Shown piece by piece: positions 8,133 through 16,497 of a stretch of 64,000 nt of DNA (the first letter of the stretch is position 1; every line of letters starts with the position of its first letter). The stretch covers positions 4,166,501-4,230,500 of the forward strand of contig NZ_CP108882.1 in assembly GCF_036347055.1 (NCBI RefSeq), in the 5' to 3' direction. The translations under genes and the position numbers were made by a program. This stretch comes from Streptomyces sp. NBC_00820 (lineage in GTDB: Bacteria > Actinomycetota > Actinomycetes > Streptomycetales > Streptomycetaceae). The notes under the pieces are model-generated. The model saw only the letters and a program-made list of their open reading frames with translations, was not told the origin of the DNA and did not search any database.

Positions 8133-9608
8133 TCAGGTCTGTGCCATGTCCACGAAACGGGAGTAGTGGCCCTGGAAGGCGACGGTGATCGTGGCCGTGG
8201 GGCCGTTACGGTGCTTGGCGACGATCAGGTCGGCCTCGCCCGCGCGCGGGGACTCCTTCTCGTAGGCGTCCTCGCGGTGCAGCAGGATGACCATGTCCGC
8301 GTCCTGCTCGATGGAGCCCGACTCACGCAGGTCGGAGACCATCGGCTTCTTGTCGGTGCGCTGTTCGGGGCCACGGTTCAGCTGGGAGAGCGCGATGACC
8401 GGGACCTCCAGCTCCTTGGCGAGGAGCTTGAGGTTACGGGACATGTCCGAGACCTCCTGCTGACGGTTCTCGGCACGCTTGGAGCCACCGGACTGCATCA
8501 GCTGGAGGTAGTCGATGACGACCAGCTTGATGTCGTTGCGCTGCTTCAGGCGCCGGCACTTGGCGCGGATCTCCATCATCGACAGGTTCGGGGAGTCGTC
8601 GATGTAGAGCGGTGCTGCCGAGACGTCCGGCATCCGGCGGGCCAGGCGCGTCCAGTCCTCGTCGGTCATCGTGCCGGAGCGCATGTGGTGCAGCGCGACG
8701 CGCGCCTCGGCGGACAGCAGACGCATCGCGATCTCGTTGCGGCCCATTTCGAGCGAGAAGATCACGCTCGGCAGGTTGTGCTTGATCGACGCCGCCCGCG
8801 CGAAGTCCAGGGCGAGCGTGGACTTACCCATGGCGGGACGCGCGGCGATGACGATCATCTGGCCCGGGTGGAGGCCGTTGGTCAGGGAGTCGAAGTCGGT
8901 GAACCCGGTGGGTACGCCGGTCATCTCGCCGCTGCGTGAGCCGATCGCCTCGATCTCGTCGAGGGCGCCTTCCATGATGTCGCCGAGCGGCAGGTAGTCC
9001 TCGCTGGTGCGCTGCTCGGTGACGGCGTAGATCTCGGCCTGGGCGCTGTTGACGATCTCGTCGACGTCGCCGTCGGCCGCGTATCCCATCTGCGTGATGC
9101 GGGTGCCGGCCTCGACCAGGCGGCGCAGGACGGCGCGCTCGTGGACGATCTCCGCGTAGTACTCGGCGTTCGCCGCCGTCGGCACGGTCTGGACGAGGGT
9201 GTGCAGATACGCGGCCCCGCCGACCTTGTTGATCTCGCCGCGCTTGGTGAGTTCGGCGGCGATGGTGATGGGGTCGGCCGGCTCGCCCTTGGCGTAGATG
9301 TCCAGGATCGCCTGGTAGATCGTCTCGTGGGCGGGCTTGTAGAAGTCGTGGCCCTTGAGGATCTCGACGACGTCGGCGATGGCGTCCTTGGACAGCAGCA
9401 TGCCGCCCAGGACGGACTGCTCGGCCTCCAGGTCCTGCGGGGGCACCCGCTCGAAGGAGGAGCCCGCACCGTCCCAGCCGCCGTTCTCGCGGCCGCGGTC
9501 GTGCTGATCGTCACGGCCTCGGACGTCACCGCGGCGGCGGGAGGCAGGCAGACGATCACTGGGTCCGCTGTCGGCCCACGGATCGTCCAGGGGCTCGGAA
9601 ATACTCAC
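8133..9608 (-). CDS. dnaB: Replicative DNA helicase DnaB
   Basis: 491-residue hexameric fork helicase. Residues 1-45 are a polar Arg/Asp/Gly-rich tail. The N-terminal DnaB domain begins at PPQDLEAEQSVLGGML; the RecA-like motor carries Walker A ARPAMGKST (about residue 258), Walker B VVIDYLQLM and the late motifs LSQLNRGPEQR and DADMVILLHRE. There is no intein. The GTG at 9608 was chosen for its strong ribosome site (GGAAGGAGGTCG, 6 bases away); the frame is open for 59 more codons upstream without one. The region before it holds DnaA-box-like sequences. Confidence 0.97.
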   Translation of the reverse strand: MSISEPLDDPWADSGPSDRLPASRRRGDVRGRDDQHDRGRENGGWDGAGSSFERVPPQDLEAEQSVLGGMLLSKDAIADVVEILKGHDFYKPAHETIYQAILDIYAKGEPADPITIAAELTKRGEINKVGGAAYLHTLVQTVPTAANAEYYAEIVHERAVLRRLVEAGTRITQMGYAADGDVDEIVNSAQAEIYAVTEQRTSEDYLPLGDIMEGALDEIEAIGSRSGEMTGVPTGFTDFDSLTNGLHPGQMIVIAARPAMGKSTLALDFARAASIKHNLPSVIFSLEMGRNEIAMRLLSAEARVALHHMRSGTMTDEDWTRLARRMPDVSAAPLYIDDSPNLSMMEIRAKCRRLKQRNDIKLVVIDYLQLMQSGGSKRAENRQQEVSDMSRNLKLLAKELEVPVIALSQLNRGPEQRTDKKPMVSDLRESGSIEQDADMVILLHREDAYEKESPRAGEADLIVAKHRNGPTATITVAFQGHYSRFVDMAQT

Positions 9609-10067
9609 CGAGCGACCTCCTTCCGTCCGCACGGCGGACCTCGCCGTGCCCTCTTTTGTACGGCACGACACTGACAAATAAGAGGCCCAACTCCGGTTCT
9701 GACGCGTCGGATTTATGACGTTTCCCAGGCTGCGGGAAGGGAGCGGGCGCCGGATAACGGTAGGCCTGTCGGCACCGTCAGCCAATCTGGTTATCCACAG
9801 GCCATGTGGACGACGGCCCCGATGCTGTGGAGAACCTGCCGAAACCTGTGCACGACCCGGTGGACAGCCCTGTGAACAAGCCCTCTATTCCAGCAGCAGT
9901 GACCCTCTGACCTGCACCTTTACCGTCCACGGGCTGTGCAGAAGAAAAACTTTCCCGGTAGAGCCAAGATCACTTCGAACGCTGCACGAAAGCGCACGAC
10001 TCAAGACCCTGAGTAAGGGTCTCTTCACGCTTGCATCGCTTACCTGTGGACGATTAGATTGATGCAC
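9609..10067. other. dnaB-MATE intergenic region with DnaA-box-like cluster
   Basis: 459 bases between divergent genes, more A/T-rich than its surroundings. It holds an exact DnaA box TTATCCACA at 9791-9799 and several near matches in the opposite sense: TGTGGACG at 9805, TGTGGAGAA at 9826, TGTGCACGA at 9847, TGTGAACAA at 9871 and TGTGGACGA at 10045. Promoters of both genes must lie here. Confidence 0.55.
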
Positions 10068-11405
10068 ATGACACAGGCTCCAGCAACGCCCGAGGCAACC
10101 CGCCGTCGGCACGACCGCGAGATCGTCGCACTCGCCGTTCCGGCCTTCGGCGCCCTCGTCGCGGAGCCCCTGTTCGTCATGGCCGACAGTGCGATTGTCG
10201 GCCATCTCGGCACCTCGCAGCTCGCCGGTCTCGGCGTCGCGTCAGCCCTCCTCACCACAGCGGTGAGCGTCTTCGTCTTTCTCGCCTATGCCACCACGGC
10301 GGCGGTGGCCCGCCGCGTCGGAGCCGGAGACATCCGGGCGGCGCTCCGCCAGGGCATGGACGGCATCTGGCTGGCACTGTTCCTCGGCGCCGCCGTCATC
10401 GCCGTGGTTCTGCCACTGGCCCCCGGCATCGTGGACCTGTTCGGCGCCTCCGCCACCGCCGCGCCCTACGCCACCACCTATCTGCGGATCTCTTCGCTGG
10501 GCATCCCAGCCATGCTGGCCGTCCTCGCGGCCACCGGCGTCCTGCGCGGTCTGCAGAACACCAGGACCCCGCTGTACGTCGCCGGTGCCGGCTTCATCGC
10601 CAACGCCGTACTCAACGTGGGACTCGTCTACGGCGCCGGACTCGGCATCGCGGGCTCCGCCTGGGGCACCGTCATCGCACAGTGCGGCATGGCGGCCGTC
10701 TATCTCGGCGTGGTCGTCCGCGGGGCACACCAGCATCAGGCGTCTCTGCGTCCGGACCTCGCCGGCATCAGGGCCTCGGCACAGGCCGGGGTTCCCCTGC
10801 TGGTCCGCACGCTGTCCCTACGGGCGATCCTCATGATCGCCACTGCCATCGCGGCACGCCTGGGCGATGCCGACATCGCCGCCCACCAGATCATCCTGTC
10901 CCTGTGGAGTCTGCTGGCCTTCGCGCTCGACGCGATCGCGATCGCCGGACAGGCCATCATCGGACGCTACCTCGGCGCGAACGACGCCCAAGGCGCTCGG
11001 GAGGCCTGCCGACGCATGGTGCAGTGGGGCCTCGCGACCGGGATCGCCCTCGGTCTGCTCGTCGTGGTCGCCCGACCGCTCTTCCTTCCGCTGTTCACCA
11101 GCGACTCCGTGGTCAAGGACGCGGCCCTGCCCGCACTGCTGATGGTGGCGCTCTCTCAGCCCGTCTGCGGAATCGTCTTCGTCCTGGACGGGGTCCTGAT
11201 GGGCGCGGGCGACGGGGCCTATCTGGCCAAGGCGATGGTCCTCACTCTGGCGGTGTTCGCCCCCGTGGCACTGCTCGTACCCACGCTGGGCGGCGGTCTC
11301 ACGGCACTCTGGGCGGCCATGACCCTGATGATGGCGGTCCGGCTGCTGACCCTCTGGCTCCGCGCCAGGTCGGGTCGCTGGGTCGTGACGGGCGCGACGC
11401 GCTGA
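10068..11405 (+). CDS. MATE-family efflux transporter (DinF type)
   Basis: 445-residue membrane protein with about 12 hydrophobic helices in two similar halves, as in MATE cation-coupled drug exporters. Seen: EIVALAVPAFGALVAEPLFV, MADSAIVGHLG and in the second half AHQIILSLWSL and AGQAIIGRYLG; this is the DinF-like branch. ATG 10068 or 10062 are both possible; neither has a clear ribosome site, so a leaderless transcript is possible. Divergent from dnaB; three parS sites follow its stop at once. Confidence 0.9.
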   Translation: MTQAPATPEATRRRHDREIVALAVPAFGALVAEPLFVMADSAIVGHLGTSQLAGLGVASALLTTAVSVFVFLAYATTAAVARRVGAGDIRAALRQGMDGIWLALFLGAAVIAVVLPLAPGIVDLFGASATAAPYATTYLRISSLGIPAMLAVLAATGVLRGLQNTRTPLYVAGAGFIANAVLNVGLVYGAGLGIAGSAWGTVIAQCGMAAVYLGVVVRGAHQHQASLRPDLAGIRASAQAGVPLLVRTLSLRAILMIATAIAARLGDADIAAHQIILSLWSLLAFALDAIAIAGQAIIGRYLGANDAQGAREACRRMVQWGLATGIALGLLVVVARPLFLPLFTSDSVVKDAALPALLMVALSQPVCGIVFVLDGVLMGAGDGAYLAKAMVLTLAVFAPVALLVPTLGGGLTALWAAMTLMMAVRLLTLWLRARSGRWVVTGATR

Positions 11406-11407
11406 CC

Positions 11408-11421
11408 GTTTCACGTGAAAC
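11408..11421. other. parS: parS site (cluster of three, 1)
   Basis: Perfect GTTTCACGTGAAAC two bases after the MATE stop codon. Start-to-start spacing within the cluster is exactly 29 bases. Confidence 0.93.
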
Positions 11422-11436
11422 GTGACCACGCCTCCT

Positions 11437-11450
11437 GTTTCACGTGAAAC
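11437..11450. other. parS: parS site (cluster of three, 2)
   Basis: Perfect parS, with the full 16-bp TGTTTCACGTGAAACA at 11436-11451. Confidence 0.93.
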
Positions 11451-11465
11451 AGCACTTGCCCACCT

Positions 11466-11479
11466 GTTTCACGTGAAAC
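11466..11479. other. parS: parS site (cluster of three, 3)
   Basis: Perfect parS, followed by an extra GTGAAAC half-repeat. Confidence 0.93.
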
Positions 11480-11572
11480 GTGAAACTGGTTCGACCCCGC
11501 CGGCCCGACACCCGGGCCGATCTCCATCCCGGACCCGGCGCTGGCACCCGCCGCATCCCCGTCCGGGCATGA

Positions 11573-11610
11573 GAAAGGGGCCGCACCCCCGTAAGGGTGC
11601 GGCCCCTTTC
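11573..11610. terminator. Terminator of the rpsF-ssb-rpsR-rplI operon
   Basis: Perfect 16-bp stem (11573-11588 with 11595-11610), 6-base loop, 35 bases after the rplI stop; on the minus strand the stem ends in a short T/C run. Confidence 0.85.
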
Positions 11611-11644
11611 ACCGGCTCATACGAGCGCAGCGATCATGCGGCGA

Positions 11645-12091
11645 TCAGGCCGCGACGACCTCGAGGATGACCTTGGCGGCAACCTCGGGGTGCAGACGCA
11701 CGGACGTCTCGTAGGCGCCCAGGGTCTTGATCGGACCGGCCAGCTCGATGCGGCGCTTGTCGACCTCGGGGCCACCGGAAGCCTTGATCGCAGAAGCGAT
11801 GTCGGCCGGGGTGACGGAGCCGAAGAGACGACCGGCGTCGCCGGAGCGAACGGCCAGACGGACCTTGACGCCCTCGAGCTGGGCCTTCACAACGTTGGCC
11901 TGCTCGATGGTCTGGATCTCGTGGATCTTGCGGGCGCGGCGGATCTGCGCCACGTCCTGCTCGCCACCCTTGGTCCAGCGGATAGCGAACTTCCGCGGGA
12001 TCAGGTAGTTGCGAGCGTAACCGTCCTTGACGTCGACAACATCGCCGGCGCCACCGAGGCCAGAGACCTCGTGGGTGAGGATGATCTTCAT
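11645..12091 (-). CDS. rplI: 50S ribosomal protein L9
   Basis: 148 residues, the normal length. It begins [30 protein letters not shown] (start of the N-terminal rRNA-binding domain), followed by the long connecting helix and the C-terminal domain. Last gene of rpsF-ssb-rpsR-rplI; a ribosome site AAGGGTGACC precedes the ATG and a strong terminator follows. Confidence 0.98.
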   Translation of the reverse strand: MKIILTHEVSGLGGAGDVVDVKDGYARNYLIPRKFAIRWTKGGEQDVAQIRRARKIHEIQTIEQANVVKAQLEGVKVRLAVRSGDAGRLFGSVTPADIASAIKASGGPEVDKRRIELAGPIKTLGAYETSVRLHPEVAAKVILEVVAA

Positions 12092-12109
12092 GTTTCGGTC
12101 ACCCTTCCC

Positions 12110-12346
12110 TTATCGCGCGGTGGACGTGTAGGGCAGCAGCGCCATCTCACGGCTGTTCTTGACGGCCGTGGCGACGTCACGCTGGTGCTGCGTGCAGTTG
12201 CCGGTCACGCGGCGGGCACGGATCTTGCCGCGGTCGGAAATGAACTTCCGCAGCATGTTCGTGTCCTTGTAGTCCACGTACGTGACCTTGTCCTTGCAGA
12301 AAGCGCAGACCTTCTTCTTCGGCTTGCGCACAGGCGGCTTCGCCAT
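12110..12346 (-). CDS. rpsR: 30S ribosomal protein S18, cysteine-containing form
   Basis: 78-residue S18. It carries CAFC near the N terminus and NCTQH further on, a CxxC...CxxH pattern suited to zinc. Actinobacteria often encode a second, Cys-less, Zur-controlled S18 used under zinc shortage; this would be the zinc-replete version. 18 bases upstream of rplI and 41 bases after ssb in the operon. Confidence 0.97.
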   Translation of the reverse strand: MAKPPVRKPKKKVCAFCKDKVTYVDYKDTNMLRKFISDRGKIRARRVTGNCTQHQRDVATAVKNSREMALLPYTSTAR

Positions 12347-12387
12347 GGTGATTCTCCTGTGTGATCAAGAAGTGGGGATACGAGCCC

Positions 12388-12972
12388 TTAGAAGGGGGGC
12401 TCGTCCGAGTAGCCGCCACCGCCGCCGGAGCTTCCGCCCCAGCCGCCGCCGCCCTGCTGGCCACCGGCGGGAGCGCCGGAAGCCCACGGGTCGTCGGCCG
12501 GAGCGCCGCCGCCCTGCTGGCCGCCGCCGGAGCTTCCGCCCCAGCCGCCGCCCTGCTGGCCGCCGCCACCGCCGCCGTAACCGCCCTGGCCACCGCGAGC
12601 GCCACCACCGGCGGTCTTGGTGACCTTGGCCGTGGCGTTGCGCAGGCTGGGGCCGACTTCCTCGACGTCCAGCTCGTAGACCGTGCGCTTGACGCCCTCA
12701 CGGTCCTCGTAGGACCGCTGCTTCAGACGGCCCTGCACGATGACGCGCATGCCCTTCTGGAGCGACTCGGCGACGTTCTCCGCCGCCTGACGCCAGACCG
12801 AGCAGGTCAGGAACAGGCTCTCGCCGTCCTTCCACTCGTTCGTCTGGCGGTCGAAGGTGCGGGGAGTGGACGCGATGCGGAACTTCGCGACCGCCGCACC
12901 GGACGGGGTGAAGCGCAGCTCGGGGTCATCGACAAGATTGCCGACGACCGTGATAACGGTCTCGCCTGCCAT
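12388..12972 (-). CDS. ssb: Single-stranded DNA-binding protein
   Basis: 194 residues. OB-fold at residues 1-110 ([43 protein letters not shown]), then a long Gly/Gln-rich flexible tail and the conserved acidic tip DEPPF that docks partner proteins. Co-transcription with S6 and S18 links it to growth rate. The glycine repeats make the tail DNA repetitive. Confidence 0.98.
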   Translation of the reverse strand: MAGETVITVVGNLVDDPELRFTPSGAAVAKFRIASTPRTFDRQTNEWKDGESLFLTCSVWRQAAENVAESLQKGMRVIVQGRLKQRSYEDREGVKRTVYELDVEEVGPSLRNATAKVTKTAGGGARGGQGGYGGGGGGQQGGGWGGSSGGGQQGGGAPADDPWASGAPAGGQQGGGGWGGSSGGGGGYSDEPPF

Positions 12973-13044
12973 GGGGAACCTCTCGGCGGGTTTGCTCTGG
13001 CTGCTTGGTTGCTACTCGAATCCCGAGATCAGCTGAGCCGAAGC

Positions 13045-13335
13045 TCAGTGCATCTCGGGACGGAGGACCTTGGTCCGGAGGACCGACTCGTTCAGGTTCA
13101 TCTGGCGGTCGAGCTCCTTGACGACCGCAGGCTCGGCCTGCAGGTCGATGACCGAGTAGATGCCCTCGGGCTTCTTCTTGATCTCGTACGAGAGACGACG
13201 ACGGCCCCAGGTGTCGACCTTCTCCACCTTGCCGTTGCCCTCACGGACGACGGCGAGGAAGTTCTCGATCAGGGGGGCGACAGCGCGCTCCTCCAGATCG
13301 GGGTCGAGGATGACCATCACCTCGTAGTGACGCAT
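13045..13335 (-). CDS. rpsF: 30S ribosomal protein S6
   Basis: 96 residues, starting [19 protein letters not shown]. The start at 13335 is set by the ribosome site AAAGGAGGTGGG; the open frame continues 11 codons further without support. It is the first gene of the operon; S6 and S18 bind as a pair on 16S rRNA. Confidence 0.97.
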   Translation of the reverse strand: MRHYEVMVILDPDLEERAVAPLIENFLAVVREGNGKVEKVDTWGRRRLSYEIKKKPEGIYSVIDLQAEPAVVKELDRQMNLNESVLRTKVLRPEMH

Positions 13336-13368
13336 GTGGAACCCACCTCCTTTGGACTCAGCGGCCAC

Positions 13369-13611
13369 GGTCGTTCCGTGGCAGGAGGGTTGTTATGCGT
13401 GCGCAACGGTATCGGCCGCCACTGACAGGTGGCGGGCTCCGCTGGAGCCCACCGCAGTGACCTGGAAAGGTCTGGGCAGACACCGGTGCAGACGTTACAG
13501 ACTACCTGCACACCGGCTTCCGGTTGAAATCCGCCGGGGTGGACCGCCAATCTGTACACATCGGGTGTGTATGGCGCTACAGTGCGCCGCGATCCGCAGG
13601 AGGTGCCCCAC
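13369..13611. other. Divergent promoter gap
   Basis: 243 bases between rpsF and the small membrane protein gene; must hold the ribosomal operon promoter. No operator recognised. Confidence 0.4.
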
Positions 13612-13929
13612 ATGGCACAGGCATTGCGACCCAACACCGCCGGATCCCTGTTCGCCACCGACGGCAAGCCCCATCCGCTCCAGGACACCCTCACGGTGGC
13701 GACCCTGGTCCTGGGCCTGCTGTCCTTCATCACGTGCTTCTTCGACGGTCTGCACCTGCTCGCCTCCTGGGCCGGGCTGGTGGGGATCCTCGTCGGCGCC
13801 TACGGGCAGTGGGTCTCGGTGACCACGCGGGAGCGCTTCGGCCTGATCCTGGGGCTCGGTGCGGCGGGGATCGGCTTCGGGATCGGCATGGCCAACGGCG
13901 GCCTGTTCGGCGGTGTCATCGGCGGCTGA
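13612..13929 (+). CDS. Small integral membrane protein, function unknown
   Basis: 105 residues. A polar N terminus of about 25 residues (MAQALRPNTAGSLFATDGK) is followed by three hydrophobic segments (LTVATLVLGLLSFITCFF; ASWAGLVGILVGAYGQW; FGLILGLGAAGIGFGIG). Start chosen for GCAGGAGGTGCCCCAC before the ATG. I recognise it as a conserved small protein at this place in Streptomyces but know of no function. It ends at a perfect 31-bp palindrome. Confidence 0.8.
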   Translation: MAQALRPNTAGSLFATDGKPHPLQDTLTVATLVLGLLSFITCFFDGLHLLASWAGLVGILVGAYGQWVSVTTRERFGLILGLGAAGIGFGIGMANGGLFGGVIGG

Positions 13930-13963
13930 GACCGCCTCTCACCGTCCCTTCGCCGACGTGCCT

Positions 13964-13994
13964 CGGACGTGCCACCGGCCCGGTGGCACGTCCG
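13964..13994. terminator. Terminator-like palindrome
   Basis: Perfect 15-bp arms around a single base, 34 bases after the small membrane protein gene; no T run. Confidence 0.7.
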
Positions 13995-14144
13995 GGCGAC
14001 AGCGCGGAACGCCTCGGCGGCCACAAGCAGGGGCGTTGATGCCGTACGCCCCAGTCAGGGCGCTCGCAAGGCGCAGTAGGCTTCGGCGCGAGAGCCGGAG
14101 CCCCTGTACCCATGGGGACACACCAGCCCGAGGAGCGCCCCGAC

Positions 14145-15266
14145 ATGAGCCTGACCCTGAGGACCATCAGCCGCGAGCAGCATCTGGCATACATCCAGAG
14201 CCTGCCGTCGGCCAGCCACATGCAGGTCCCGGCCTGGGCCGACGTGAAGGCGGAATGGCGCTCGGAGAGCCTCGGCTGGTTCGACGAGCGCACCGGCGAG
14301 ATGGTCGGCGCCGGCCTGGTCCTCTACCGCCAGCTGCCCAAGATCAAGCGCTACCTCGCCTATCTCCCCGAGGGTCCGGTCATCAACTGGTTCGCGCCGA
14401 ACCTGGACGACTGGCTGCAGCCGATGCTGGCCCACCTCAAGCACCAGGGCGCCTTCTCCGTGAAGATGGGCCCGCCGGTGATCATCCGCCGCTGGGACGC
14501 GGAGACCATCAAGAAGGGCATCCAGAGCCCGGACGTGAAGCGCCTGCGCGACATGGAGGCCGACTTCATCGAGCCGCGCGCCTTCGAGGTGGCCGACAAG
14601 CTGCGCCGCATGGGCTGGCAGCAGGGTGAGGACGGCGGCGCCGGCTTCGGCGACGTCCAGCCCCGCTACATCTTCCAGGTGCCGCTGGCCAACCGTTCCC
14701 TGGAAGAGGTCCACAAGAACTTCAACCAGCTGTGGCGGCGCAACATCAAGAAGGCCGAGAAGGCCGGCGTCGAGGTCGTCCAGGGCGGCTACCAGGACCT
14801 GGAGGAGTGGCAGCGGCTGTACGAGATCACGGCCGTGCGCGACCACTTCAGGCCGCGCCCGCTGTCGTACTTCCAGCGCATGTGGACGGCCCTCAACACC
14901 GAGGACCCCAACCGCATGCGGCTGTACTTCGCCCGCCACAACGGGGTGAACCTGTCGGCGGCGACGATGCTGATCGTCGGCGGGCACGTCTGGTACTCCT
15001 ACGGCGCCTCCGACAACATCGGCCGCGAGGTGCGCCCCTCGAACGCGATGCAGTGGCGGATGCTGCGCGACGCCTACGCGCTCGGCGCCACCGTCTACGA
15101 CCTGCGCGGCATCTCCGACTCGCTGGACGAGACGGACCACCTGTTCGGCCTGATCCAGTTCAAGGTCGGCACCGGTGGCCAGGCGGCCGAGTACCTGGGC
15201 GAGTGGGACTTCCCGCTGAACAAGCTGCTCCACAAGGCGCTCGACATCTACATGTCGCGCCGCTGA
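14145..15266 (+). CDS. femX: FemAB-family peptidyltransferase, FemX
   Basis: 373-residue FemAB protein. This family moves amino acids from aminoacyl-tRNA to lipid II; Streptomyces FemX adds the single Gly of the cross-bridge. Seen: PAWADVKAEW, LAYLPEGPVINWF, the coiled-coil-like FNQLWRRNIKKAEKAGVEV and the C-terminal YDLRGISDSLDETDHLFGLI with FKVGTGG. Start set by CGAGGAGCGCC before ATG 14145. It lies just before a racemase-like gene and near a PBP, consistent with wall synthesis. VanK is a paralogue; nothing here suggests resistance genes. Confidence 0.9.
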   Translation: MSLTLRTISREQHLAYIQSLPSASHMQVPAWADVKAEWRSESLGWFDERTGEMVGAGLVLYRQLPKIKRYLAYLPEGPVINWFAPNLDDWLQPMLAHLKHQGAFSVKMGPPVIIRRWDAETIKKGIQSPDVKRLRDMEADFIEPRAFEVADKLRRMGWQQGEDGGAGFGDVQPRYIFQVPLANRSLEEVHKNFNQLWRRNIKKAEKAGVEVVQGGYQDLEEWQRLYEITAVRDHFRPRPLSYFQRMWTALNTEDPNRMRLYFARHNGVNLSAATMLIVGGHVWYSYGASDNIGREVRPSNAMQWRMLRDAYALGATVYDLRGISDSLDETDHLFGLIQFKVGTGGQAAEYLGEWDFPLNKLLHKALDIYMSRR

Positions 15267-15346
15267 GCCCCGGCGTTTGATTCCATAGCCTTCACAGCTC
15301 TTCCCTCTGATCCACCCCAGCCACGAGAAAGGTCCCGGGTCCGGCC

Positions 15347-16378
15347 ATGGCGCTCACGCTCTACGTCGACACCGCGCGCTGGCGGGCGCACCACAAGCAC
15401 GTGCAGGAGCAGTTCCCGGGCCTCGTCCCGGTCTGCAAGGGCAACGGCTACGGCTTCGGACACGAGCGGCTGGCGGAGGAGGCCACCCGCCTCGGCTCCG
15501 ACATCCTCGCCGTCGGCACCACGTACGAGGCCGCGCGCATCAAGGACTGGTTCGGCGGCGACCTGCTGGTGCTGACGCCGTACCGGCGCGGCGAGGAACC
15601 GGTGCCGCTGCCGGACCGGGTGATCCGCTCGGTGTCGTCGATCGACGGCGTGTACGGCCTCGTGGGCGCCCGCGTCGTCATCGAGGTGATGTCCTCGATG
15701 AAGCGTCACGGCATCAGCGAGCAGGACCTGCCGCAGCTGCACCAGGCCATCGAGAACGTCCGGCTGGAGGGCTTCGCCATCCACCTGCCGCTCGACCGCA
15801 CCGACGGCACGGACGCCGTCGAGGAGGTCATCGCCTGGATGGACCGGCTGCGTGCGGCCCGGCTGCCGCTGCACACCCTGTTCGTCAGCCACCTCAAGGC
15901 CGGGGAACTCGCCCGGCTCCAGCAGCAGTTCCCGCAGACCCGCTTCCGCGCCCGCATCGGCACGCGGCTGTGGCTGGGGGACCACGACGCCACGGAGTAC
16001 CGGGGCGCCGTCCTGGACGTCACGCGCGTGGCCAAGGGCGACCGGTTCGGCTACCGGCAGCAGAAGGCGGCCTCCGACGGCTTCCTGGTCGTCGTGGCGG
16101 GCGGTACGTCGCACGGCGTGGGCCTGGAGGCGCCGAAGGCCCTGCACGGCGTCATGCCACGCGCCAAGGGCGTCGCACGGGCCGGCCTGGCCACGGTCAA
16201 CCGGAACCTGGCGCCGTTCGTCTGGGGCGGCAAGCAGCGCTGGTTCGCCGAGCCGCCGCACATGCAGGTGTCGATCCTGTTCGTGCCGTCGGACGCGCCC
16301 GAGCCGAAGGTCGGTGACGAGCTGGTGGCCCACCTGCGGCACACCACGACCCAGTTCGACCGCCTGCTGGACCGCTAG
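15347..16378 (+). CDS. Alanine racemase-like PLP enzyme
   Basis: 343 residues, fold-type III PLP enzyme. The lysine motif VCKGNGYGFGH near residue 29 corresponds to the VVKANAYGHG of alanine racemase. It is shorter than typical Alr (about 380) and the C-terminal half is divergent, so D-Ala formation is likely but not proven; it may be a paralogue of the main alr. ATG follows GAGAAAGGTCCC. Same direction as femX with an 80-base gap, suggesting one wall-related transcript; ends at a 17-bp hairpin. Confidence 0.8.
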   Translation: MALTLYVDTARWRAHHKHVQEQFPGLVPVCKGNGYGFGHERLAEEATRLGSDILAVGTTYEAARIKDWFGGDLLVLTPYRRGEEPVPLPDRVIRSVSSIDGVYGLVGARVVIEVMSSMKRHGISEQDLPQLHQAIENVRLEGFAIHLPLDRTDGTDAVEEVIAWMDRLRAARLPLHTLFVSHLKAGELARLQQQFPQTRFRARIGTRLWLGDHDATEYRGAVLDVTRVAKGDRFGYRQQKAASDGFLVVVAGGTSHGVGLEAPKALHGVMPRAKGVARAGLATVNRNLAPFVWGGKQRWFAEPPHMQVSILFVPSDAPEPKVGDELVAHLRHTTTQFDRLLDR

Positions 16379-16423
16379 GGGGTGTCGCCGGCGCCTGCCT
16401 GCCCGTCAGGCCCGGCCAGACAT

Positions 16424-16464
16424 GAAGAAGGCCGTACACGGGTGAAGCGTGTACGGCCTTCTTC
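16424..16464. terminator. Bidirectional terminator hairpin
   Basis: Perfect 17-bp stem (16424-16440 with 16448-16464) with A/T-rich ends, between the convergent racemase-like and GT87 genes. Confidence 0.9.
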
Positions 16465-16497
16465 TTGCCCCTGTCGAGGACGCCGAACGGCGTTCGC

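Noticed and set aside
11422..11670. An 82-codon frame through the parS triplet
   Set aside because: It consists of parS translations and terminator sequence and ends inside rplI.
12395..12620. Repeats in the ssb tail considered as a CRISPR-like or tandem array
   Set aside because: They are codon repeats for Gly/Gln-rich protein sequence with no spacer structure. No CRISPR array was seen anywhere in the window.
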